This document shows positions 1-5,606 of a stretch of 5,606 bases of DNA, one piece after another (position 1 is the stretch's first letter; each line of letters opens with the position of its first letter). Location: the NCBI GenBank assembly GCA_030740295.1, contig JASLXP010000569.1, positions 1-5,606 of the forward strand. Reading direction: 5' to 3'. Source of the stretch: Planctomycetota bacterium (GTDB lineage: Bacteria; Planctomycetota; PUPC01; JACPCR01). Under the pieces are notes generated by a model. It saw only the letters and a list, made by a program, of their open reading frames with translations, searched no databases and was not told the origin of the DNA. The translations under genes were made by a program, and so were the position numbers.

Positions 1-1
1 G

Positions 2-3000
2 AATGCGTTCAAAGGCGAATATGAAGCACAGATCAAACACCTCCAGGGGCAAAACTACAACGGCAAAGGTGCTCCCCGCATCGTCCTCGCTTCACCCATT
101 GCGTTCGAAGATCACAAAAGCCCCAACCTGCCGGACGGCAAGGAGGCTAATGAAAGGCTTGCACTTTACACGAAGGCTATCGCCGAAGTTGCTGCCGCGG
201 CGAAGGCCCCCTATGTGGACCTCTTCCACAAAACGCGGGAAGCCTACAAGTCATCGAACAGGCGATTCACCATCAACGGCATCCACCTCAACGAGTATGG
301 AAACCAGCAGGTCGCTGACATGATCGATAGGGCCTTATTCCCGGCACCCGAGATAAAGCTTGACGGCAACCACCTCGAAAAGATCCGCTCGTCGGTCAAA
401 GACAAAAACTTTTACTACTGGCATCGCTATCGCACAGTTGACGGGTTTTCCATATACGGGGGGCGGTCAAAGCTTCACAGGAATTTCGATGTCATGCAGC
501 GGGAGTTGCAGATCCTCGATGCGATGACTGCTAACCGTGACAAGCGCATCTGGTCGATTGCCCAGGGGAAAGGCGACATCAAAATCGATGACAGCAACAC
601 GCCCGCGTTCATTGACATTGCTTCGAATCGGAAAGGGCCCAATCCGGACGGCTCATACAAGTTCTTGAGCGGCGAAGAGGCCATTAAGAAAATGCACGTC
701 CATGAAGGCATGAAGGTGAATCTTTTCGCGGACGAGGCGATGTACCCGGAGCTCGTCAATCCAGTGCAGATGGCCTTCGACACGGCCGGACGCCTCTTTG
801 TGGCTGCCTGGCCGACTTATCCACACTGGAAACCCAAAGACCCGATGAATGACAAACTCCTCATGTTCGAGGATACGAGCGGTGATGGACAAGCAGACAG
901 AATGGTTGCCTTCGCCGATGACATCCACTGCCCAACCGGCTTCGAATTCTGGAACGGCGGGGTCTACGTCATGCAGCAGCCGGAGCTCCTGTTCATGAAG
1001 GATACCGACGGCGACGGCAAGGCCGACTATCGGCAGCGTGTGGTCGGCGGCATCGACTCTGCGGACACGCACCACTCATCGAACAGCTTCGCGATGGACC
1101 CGGGCGGCGGGCTCTACTTCAACGAAGGCATCTTCAACATGACCCAGATAGAGACGCCATACTTCGGGCGAATCCGCACCAGCAACGGCGGCGGTTACCG
1201 GTATGAAATCCGCACGCAGAAGATGGAAGTATGGGTGCGCCACAGTTGGCCTAATCCGCACGGCCATGCGTTCGATTACTGGGGGCAGAGCTTCATGTCC
1301 GATGGCACGGGCAGCAAGCATTACTGGGCCACACCGATGACCGGGCACCTGGACTTCGGCAAGCGTGTGCGGGGGCCTAAGCAGTGGCTGAACCGCCGTT
1401 CAAGGCCGTGCCCGGCAACAGAGGTTCTTTCCAGCCGTCACTTTCCTGATGAGCACATGGATAACTTTCTCATTGCGAACGTCATCGGATTTCAGGGCAT
1501 CTTTCAGTTCAAGGTGCACGATGACGAATCCGGTTTTCGCGGGGAGGAAGTCAAAGAGATCCTCTATTCCGATGACAGAAGTTTTCGTCCGGTGGACCTC
1601 GAGACCGGCCCGGATGGCGCGCTCTATTTCACGGACTGGCAAAATCCGCTCATCGGGCACATGCAGCACAATCTGCGCGACCCCAATCGCGATAAGAAAC
1701 ACGGCCGCATCTACCGTGTGACTTATGAAGGCCGCCCGCTGGTCACTCCAAAGAAGATTGCCGGTGAATCGATCGCCAGCCTGCTCGAACTGCTCAAGGA
1801 AAGAGAGCTGCGCGTCCTGCAGCGCACCCGCAGCGAGCTCAGCGGCCGTGACGTCAGCAAAGTAATACCTGCTGCAAAGAAGTGGATCGCCGGTCTGGAT
1901 AAAAACGATGCCGCGTACGAGCACCACATGATGGAAGGTCTGTGGCTGCATCAGAGCTTTAATGTCATTGATGAGGCGCTGCTTGCGCGGATGCTTCGCT
2001 CGCCAGACTTTCACGCCCGTGCGGCCGCCACTCGCGTTCTGTGCCACTGGCGTGACCAGGTGAAAGACCCTATCGCTCTCCTGAAAGTCCAGGCCGTCGA
2101 TGAGCATCCTCGAGTGCGCATCGAGGCGGTTCGTGCGGCCAGCTTTTTTCGTAATTACAGAGCGGCTGAAGTCGCCATCGCATCTCTGGCCAAACCCACC
2201 GACTACTACATCGATTTCACATTCAAGCAGACCATGCTGCAGCTCGAGCAATGGTGGAAGCCCGCGGCCGCTGAAGGCAAGCTCACCGCATCAAGCCCGG
2301 CTGCGGCCCAGTTTATTCTCAAAAATGTTTCGACCGCACAACTGTTGAAGATGCCGCGCAATCGCGGCGTCTACAATGCGCTTCTCACCCGGAGTGGCGT
2401 GCCCATGGATGTCAGGAAGGAATCGCTCGAAGCCCTGGCCAAAATGGACAACAAGGATTCCGCAGCCCTGTTGATTGAAACGCTCGATGCGCTTGATTCA
2501 GGCAGCATTCCTGATGCATCGGAGGCGCTCGAATCGCTCGGAAAGCTCTTCAGCGGCCAGACTGCAGATATCCTCAGGAAACAGCTCTCGCTGCTGAAAA
2601 AGATGTCCACCCAATCCAGGACATCCGGCATGCGCTCGCTTGGTTACGCTTCATGGATGAAGGCCGAAGGCTCACCCGATGCTGCGTGGGCAGAGGCATC
2701 CAAAGATGGTGAACGTGTCCGGGATTTCCTTGGCGCATTACCACAGGTCGATCAGAAACTTCAGTCGGCAGCATATGCGCTGCTGAAACCGCTCATGGCA
2801 AAATTGCCCAAGGCGCTCGCCCCCGAAGGGGAAGAAGATGGCGCGGTCGGAAAACCGGGCATCGCGGTTGACTACTACGCGCGGTATCCGCGTTCCGCTA
2901 AGCGAGAAGTGGTCGAGAAAATGAAGCCCACGGCAAGCGGCATCGCCGATGCCATTGACCTCACCACGCCCGTGTTGAAAAACAAAGGAGCGTTCGGATT

Positions 3001-4564
3001 GCGTTTCAGCGGGGCAATCATTGCGCCTGTCTCCGGCACGTACACGTTCTATATCAAGTCCGATGACGGCTCGATGCTCTATCTCGATGACAAACTGCTG
3101 ATTAACAACGGTGGCCGGCATGGCCCTGTAGAAAAAGAAGGCACCATTCGCCTGAGCTCGGGCGCGCACAGGCTGCTCGTGACCATGTTTGACTCCGGCG
3201 GTGGAGACTTCCTGCAGGTCTATTGGAAGGGCCCGAAGATGAAGCGGTCCGTCATTGCGAAGGAATACCTTCGCACGGAAGGCGGCATGAGCTTGAGGGG
3301 CGAAATCCTGATCGCTATCGCGGAACTGCCCGGCCAGGAAGCTGAGAAGTTCCGGGAGTTCGCCAGGCTGATTCAGGCTGGCAATCAGGTACCGGCCGCG
3401 GCAGCAGCCATCTCCAGGTTGCCGAAGGAGACATGGCCCAAGGATGCGATCAAGCCGGCCCTCGAGGGCATCATCAAACTCCTCGAATCCAAGCAGGGGC
3501 TCGACCGAAACACCGCGAGCATTAACGCCGCAGTCAATCTCGGTCACGAATTGGCGAAGGCCATCCCGGACGGAGAGCCATACATGACGAAGCTGCTGAA
3601 TCAGGCCGTGCGCCGATTCGTCGTCCGCCCCGTCCCACACCAGATGATCTACGACACCAAACGGCTGACTGTCGCGGCCGGCCAGCCCGTCGTTATCACC
3701 TTCGAAAACATCGACGCCATGCCGCACAACCTCGTCGTCATCAAACCCGGCACACTGACTGAAGTCGGTGAAGCGGCGGACAGGATGCAGGGACCTGCTG
3801 CGGAAAAGAAGGGCTACATCCCTGATACACCGAGCATCATGTATGCCACCTCACTGCTTCTTCCTGGTGCCAGTGAAGACCTGCAGTTCCTCGCTCCGAC
3901 AGAGCCCGGCGATTATGTATTCGTCTGTACGTTCCCCGGCCATTACCGCCTGATGAACGGCATCCTGCGAGTCGTCAAATCAGTAGATGCTTCCACCCGG
4001 TCCCAGGTAATGATCGCTGCCAGCGATGACTCGCCGAAAAAGGCATCCCGCAAGTTTGTGAAGATGTGGAAGGTGAAAGATCTCTCACCGGAAATCGACA
4101 TTCCACTCACGGGCCGGGATTTCAAAACCGGGCAACGCATGTTCAACGCTGTCGGGTGCAACAAGTGCCACAAAGTTGCCGGCAGCGGCAAACAACTCGG
4201 CCCGGACCTCACCGAAGTCAGCAAGAAATATCAGGGGAAGAAACTGCTCGAGCAGATCATTGATCCGTCGACCGAAATCAACGAGCAGTTCAAAGCCTTC
4301 ACTTTCCTCACGGAGGATGATGAGACTTTTGTCGGCACCGTCCTCAAAGAAGACGGCAAATTCCTGCACCTGGCCGCGAGTCTTCTTGACACGAAAAAGA
4401 TCGTGAAGCTGAAGAAGGACACCATCCAGGGCAAAAAGCCATTGGAAGTCTCACAGATGCCGACAGGTCTTCTGGTGACTTTGACGAAGGAGGAGATCCT
4501 CGATCTCGTGGCGTTCATTCAATCGGGTGGGAACTCGAAGGACAGGGCGTTCAAGAAGAAGTAA
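2..4564 (+). CDS. Giant multidomain PVC-type protein: SGNH hydrolase end, dehydrogenase-like propeller, HEAT, PA14, azurin-like cupredoxin, cytochrome c (5' partial)
   Basis: The frame is open from the left edge to a TAA at 4562-4564, so the true start is outside; the GTG at 215 lies within a conserved SGNH segment and is not a start. Residues are counted from base 2. Residues 1-112 are the C-terminal part of an SGNH/GDSL hydrolase (SPIAFED, VDLF, NGIHLNEYG; His95). Residues 134-156 are a conserved linker. Residues 233-576 match the PVC membrane-bound-dehydrogenase beta-propeller (TIGR02604 type), with DTSGDGQAD (291-299), DTDGDGKAD (334-342), FTDW and HGRIYRVT. Residues 646-921 are HEAT-like helices. 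Residues 953-1091 are PA14 (SGTYTFYIKSDDGSMLYLDD). Residues 1206-1327 are an azurin-like domain with His1242, Cys1309, His1314 and Met1318. Residues 1372-1511 are the PVC-type heme domain (TIGR02603 type): CNKCH 1386-1390, probable axial Met1486. Inferred role: exported oxidoreductase acting on an unknown, perhaps glycan, substrate. Domain assignment is firm; substrate and reaction are not. Confidence 0.93.
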   Translation, partial: NAFKGEYEAQIKHLQGQNYNGKGAPRIVLASPIAFEDHKSPNLPDGKEANERLALYTKAIAEVAAAAKAPYVDLFHKTREAYKSSNRRFTINGIHLNEYGNQQVADMIDRALFPAPEIKLDGNHLEKIRSSVKDKNFYYWHRYRTVDGFSIYGGRSKLHRNFDVMQRELQILDAMTANRDKRIWSIAQGKGDIKIDDSNTPAFIDIASNRKGPNPDGSYKFLSGEEAIKKMHVHEGMKVNLFADEAMYPELVNPVQMAFDTAGRLFVAAWPTYPHWKPKDPMNDKLLMFEDTSGDGQADRMVAFADDIHCPTGFEFWNGGVYVMQQPELLFMKDTDGDGKADYRQRVVGGIDSADTHHSSNSFAMDPGGGLYFNEGIFNMTQIETPYFGRIRTSNGGGYRYEIRTQKMEVWVRHSWPNPHGHAFDYWGQSFMSDGTGSKHYWATPMTGHLDFGKRVRGPKQWLNRRSRPCPATEVLSSRHFPDEHMDNFLIANVIGFQGIFQFKVHDDESGFRGEEVKEILYSDDRSFRPVDLETGPDGALYFTDWQNPLIGHMQHNLRDPNRDKKHGRIYRVTYEGRPLVTPKKIAGESIASLLELLKERELRVLQRTRSELSGRDVSKVIPAAKKWIAGLDKNDAAYEHHMMEGLWLHQSFNVIDEALLARMLRSPDFHARAAATRVLCHWRDQVKDPIALLKVQAVDEHPRVRIEAVRAASFFRNYRAAEVAIASLAKPTDYYIDFTFKQTMLQLEQWWKPAAAEGKLTASSPAAAQFILKNVSTAQLLKMPRNRGVYNALLTRSGVPMDVRKESLEALAKMDNKDSAALLIETLDALDSGSIPDASEALESLGKLFSGQTADILRKQLSLLKKMSTQSRTSGMRSLGYASWMKAEGSPDAAWAEASKDGERVRDFLGALPQVDQKLQSAAYALLKPLMAKLPKALAPEGEEDGAVGKPGIAVDYYARYPRSAKREVVEKMKPTASGIADAIDLTTPVLKNKGAFGLRFSGAIIAPVSGTYTFYIKSDDGSMLYLDDKLLINNGGRHGPVEKEGTIRLSSGAHRLLVTMFDSGGGDFLQVYWKGPKMKRSVIAKEYLRTEGGMSLRGEILIAIAELPGQEAEKFREFARLIQAGNQVPAAAAAISRLPKETWPKDAIKPALEGIIKLLESKQGLDRNTASINAAVNLGHELAKAIPDGEPYMTKLLNQAVRRFVVRPVPHQMIYDTKRLTVAAGQPVVITFENIDAMPHNLVVIKPGTLTEVGEAADRMQGPAAEKKGYIPDTPSIMYATSLLLPGASEDLQFLAPTEPGDYVFVCTFPGHYRLMNGILRVVKSVDASTRSQVMIAASDDSPKKASRKFVKMWKVKDLSPEIDIPLTGRDFKTGQRMFNAVGCNKCHKVAGSGKQLGPDLTEVSKKYQGKKLLEQIIDPSTEINEQFKAFTFLTEDDETFVGTVLKEDGKFLHLAASLLDTKKIVKLKKDTIQGKKPLEVSQMPTGLLVTLTKEEILDLVAFIQSGGNSKDRAFKKK

Positions 4565-4601
4565 AGCGGGAGGCCCTGGCTGAAGCGCATCCGCGGTCGT
4601 A

Positions 4602-4667
4602 GCCACGGGATGCCAGCCTGTGAGCTCGCATTAATTTATCCTGGCTCACAGGCTGGCAGCCTATGGC
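4602..4667. repeat. Long imperfect inverted repeat (24-base arms, 18-base loop)
   Basis: The left arm at 4602-4625 pairs with the right arm at 4644-4667. The 15 pairs next to the loop are perfect (tgccagcctgtgagc against its reverse complement). Outside them come one A/G mismatch, two G-C pairs, one G-U wobble, one C/A mismatch and four more pairs: 21 Watson-Crick pairs in 24. The loop is AT-rich (4626-4643). It begins 37 bases after the stop of the large gene, so it may end or stabilise that transcript. There is no T-run after either arm on either strand, so it is not a canonical intrinsic terminator. The form would also suit a REP-like or small non-autonomous mobile repeat; copy number elsewhere in the genome cannot be seen here. 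Confidence 0.85.
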
Positions 4668-4697
4668 CACAGCAGGCCAATGCTGCTACGAGGCTGG

Positions 4698-4727
4698 GTC
4701 AAATCTCAGACTCGGTTAAGGTATAAT
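4698..4727 (+). promoter_or_regulatory. Possible sigma70-type promoter
   Basis: A perfect TATAAT -10 hexamer lies at 4722-4727. The best -35 candidate, GTCAAA at 4698-4703, matches TTGACA at only three of six positions, with an 18-base spacer. Transcription would begin near 4734, just before the GGAAAGAG and ATG of the small frame at 4751. A single good hexamer can occur by chance, so this is a weak call. Confidence 0.3.
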
Positions 4728-4750
4728 TGCGGCCAACGGAAAGAGCACTT

Positions 4751-4987
4751 ATGGCTTCATCGTATCCATTTCACATTCGACCTGACGCACAACACAAGCG
4801 GCTGAAGCGTATCGATCTCGAGGTTGCCGGTGTCAGCGAGTCCATGAATGCCTGCCGAGAAGACACACAGGCACTGAGTTACGTGCCGTTTCTGCGCTTC
4901 ATGTGCGCCAGGCGGCTGAGCGATTTTCAATATGCAAGGACGCTGATCGATTCTTCCTCGAATGTAATAACAGCTGTCTGCACGTAG
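4751..4987 (+). CDS. Doubtful small open frame, 78 aa, unrecognised
   Basis: The ATG at 4751 follows a GGAAAGAG purine stretch (4738-4745) at five bases and a TATAAT at 4722-4727, so initiation signals are present. The product (starting MASSYPFHIRPDAQHKRLKR) has no membrane segment, signal peptide or motif that I recognise. Its last 20 codons or so, from about 4927, run antisense to the acetyltransferase remnant, so that C-terminal part is unlikely to be native protein. It may be a chance frame, or the front of a second broken gene joined to the remnant. I cannot assign a function. Confidence 0.2.
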   Translation: MASSYPFHIRPDAQHKRLKRIDLEVAGVSESMNACREDTQALSYVPFLRFMCARRLSDFQYARTLIDSSSNVITAVCT

Positions 4988-5046
4988 TGGTTATAGATTT
5001 CGACAATCGTCTCAAAGTCTCTCTGTTCAACACTTCTGACATTCAT
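4927..5046 (-). pseudogene. N-terminal remnant of a GNAT-family N-acetyltransferase
   Basis: Reading the minus strand from the ATG at 5046 gives 39 codons ending in TGA at 4927-4929. The product begins MNVRSVEQRDFETIVEIYNH and continues YVQTAVITFEEESISV. This resembles the first strand and helix of phosphinothricin/MnaT-type GNAT acetyltransferases, where IYNHY followed by a TFE motif is characteristic. Such proteins are usually around 160-180 residues. Here similarity stops at about residue 36, and neither the acetyl-CoA binding R/Q-x-x-G-x-G/A motif nor later strands appear in any minus-strand frame downstream. The remnant cannot be an active acetyltransferase. It keeps a good ribosome binding site, suggesting fairly recent truncation by deletion or rearrangement. 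It is too short to stand out in ordinary gene calling. Confidence 0.55.
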
Positions 5047-5051
5047 AGTAA

Positions 5052-5059
5052 CTTCCCTT
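5052..5059 (-). promoter_or_regulatory. Ribosome binding site of the acetyltransferase remnant
   Basis: On the minus strand AAGGGAAG lies five bases before the ATG at 5046. The purine run and spacing fit a Shine-Dalgarno site and support this ATG as the original start of the truncated gene. Confidence 0.45.
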
Positions 5060-5145
5060 TCATTACGCCTTTCAGTCCACATCCAAGCCTAAAGGCCAGA
5101 CAGTGGCAATGAATCGGGCGGAGTTTTGCGTCTGCTGCAGATTTC

Positions 5146-5150
5146 AGGGG
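5146..5150 (+). promoter_or_regulatory. Ribosome binding site for the exported-protein gene
   Basis: AGGGG ends nine bases before the ATG at 5160. The other in-frame ATG, at 5109, has no comparable purine run at normal spacing, so this site decides the start choice. Confidence 0.5.
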
Positions 5151-5159
5151 TTCCAGTTG

Positions 5160-5606
5160 ATGACGAAGAAAAAACGTATTCATTCCGGCCGTTCTCCCAA
5201 TGGGTGCGGCGCGATGCCAGGATGGTTGCTCTACACCATCATTGTCCTGGCCGGGTCTTCACTTCCATTTGAAACGGTTTTCTCCGAGCCTGCACATTCG
5301 TACCGGAAGTCGTTCGAGAAGCGTAAGAAAGAAAGTCTCCGGAACATTGCCAAACGACCATTGAAGCAGGGGCCAAACCCAACGACCTGGGTGGATGTCG
5401 AGCGATGGAGCGTTGCCCACGCCTGCCTCGCAGAGGGAGTCCGGCTGGAAGAAGCCAATCAGTATTTCTCGGAAGTAGCGTGGGTATCACTGTGGCAGGG
5501 ACTGGTAGCAGACACCGATGTGCAGGTTACCGATCTGTTGCGCACTTATCTGACGTTCCGAAAAAGCAAAAAGCTCTCTGAGAAATCCAAAGCACACCTC
5601 CAGCGA
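5160..5606 (+). CDS. Exported protein of unknown function (3' partial)
   Basis: An ATG at 5160 opens 149 codons with no stop before the right edge, so the gene continues outside. The N-terminus looks like a Sec signal peptide: a basic start (MTKKKR), a hydrophobic stretch at residues 22-37 (WLLYTIIVLAGSSLPF) and a possible cleavage after Ser42 (V-F-S) or Ala45. The mature part is first very basic (residues 48-70, many Lys and Arg), then mostly helical, including VDVERWSVAHACLAEG and a segment DLLRTYLTFRKSKKLS at about 127-142. That last segment recalls helical-repeat (alpha/alpha barrel-like) secreted proteins, but I do not recognise the family and assign no activity. An in-frame ATG at 5109 would add 17 residues (MNRAEFCVCCRFQGFQL) but would spoil the compact signal peptide and lacks a ribosome binding site. 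No strong promoter is seen upstream. Confidence 0.75.
   Translation, partial: MTKKKRIHSGRSPNGCGAMPGWLLYTIIVLAGSSLPFETVFSEPAHSYRKSFEKRKKESLRNIAKRPLKQGPNPTTWVDVERWSVAHACLAEGVRLEEANQYFSEVAWVSLWQGLVADTDVQVTDLLRTYLTFRKSKKLSEKSKAHLQR

Larger units (their letters stand above)
4565..5159. other. Intergenic stretch with inverted repeat and gene remnants
   Basis: About 595 bases separate the large gene from the next convincing coding start. No frame here shows a full-length recognisable protein. The first part (to about 4690) is GC-rich and dominated by the inverted repeat. The part from roughly 4920 to 5090 looks richer in A and T than the flanking genes and contains the minus-strand acetyltransferase remnant. 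The pattern suggests decayed or rearranged DNA rather than a compact operon junction, so the large gene and the gene starting at 5160 are probably separate transcription units (inference). Confidence 0.6.

Noticed and set aside
215..217. GTG at 215 as the start of the large gene
   Set aside because: The same frame is open back to base 2 and its upstream codons encode conserved SGNH hydrolase sequence (SPIAFED, then VDLF across position 215).
1400..2251. Minus-strand open frame (283 codons) opposite the propeller and HEAT region
   Set aside because: It is a shadow of the + strand gene, whose domains are clear in the same interval; no recognisable protein.
2738..3727. Long minus-strand open frame (329 codons) opposite the large gene
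   Set aside because: It lies wholly antisense to the PA14 and neighbouring coding sequence, has no recognisable motif, and is explained by GC-rich codon bias.
4602..4667. Inverted repeat as a rho-independent terminator
   Set aside because: No T-run follows either arm on either strand; kept as a repeat of unknown role.
4671..4687. Small hairpin agcag/ctgct just after the inverted repeat
   Set aside because: Only five pairs around a seven-base loop; expected by chance.
5109..5111. ATG at 5109 as start of the exported protein
   Set aside because: In frame, but it lacks a well-placed ribosome binding site and would put a 17-residue Cys-containing extension before the signal peptide.
4903..5112. 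Open + strand frame of 69 codons in the intergenic stretch
   Set aside because: Its path runs antisense to the acetyltransferase remnant, it has no clear ribosome binding site, and its product is unrecognisable.
5231..5490. Two overlapping minus-strand frames near the right edge
   Set aside because: Both are antisense to the signal-peptide-bearing + strand frame from 5160, which has a ribosome binding site and a sensible exported-protein N-terminus.

Overview
The window looks like chromosomal DNA from a member of the PVC superphylum (Planctomycetota, Verrucomicrobiota or relatives). The evidence is one very large open frame with the module set typical of that group: an SGNH hydrolase end, a 'membrane-bound dehydrogenase' type beta-propeller, HEAT-like helices, and a C-terminal Pirellula/Verrucomicrobium-type cytochrome c domain. 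I cannot narrow the taxon further from sequence alone.

Layout. Positions 2-4564 (+) hold a single multidomain gene whose start lies left of the window; 1,520 residues are visible. Positions 4565-5159 are about 595 bases without a convincing intact gene. This gap holds a strong imperfect inverted repeat (4602-4667), a TATAAT-type promoter-like sequence (4698-4727), a doubtful 78-codon + strand frame (4751-4987), and on the minus strand a 39-codon remnant of the N-terminus of a GNAT acetyltransferase (4927-5046) with an intact ribosome binding site. Positions 5160-5606 (+) begin a new gene for an exported protein that runs off the right edge.

How the parts work together. The large protein appears to be an exported redox enzyme. 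A hydrolase module and a propeller (the presumed substrate-oxidising part) are joined by helical scaffold and a PA14 module to two electron carriers in series: an azurin-like type 1 copper domain and a mono-heme cytochrome c domain. Copper and heme ligands are all present. The simplest reading is a periplasmic enzyme that binds a glycan-like substrate and passes electrons from copper to heme or the reverse. The substrate is unknown, and individual modules of this kind are already known in the PVC group. I see no CRISPR array, tRNA, rRNA, transposase or phage gene, and no clear evidence of a wholly new multigene system. The most unusual items are the module order of the large protein, the long inverted repeat, and the decayed gene remnant in the intergenic stretch.
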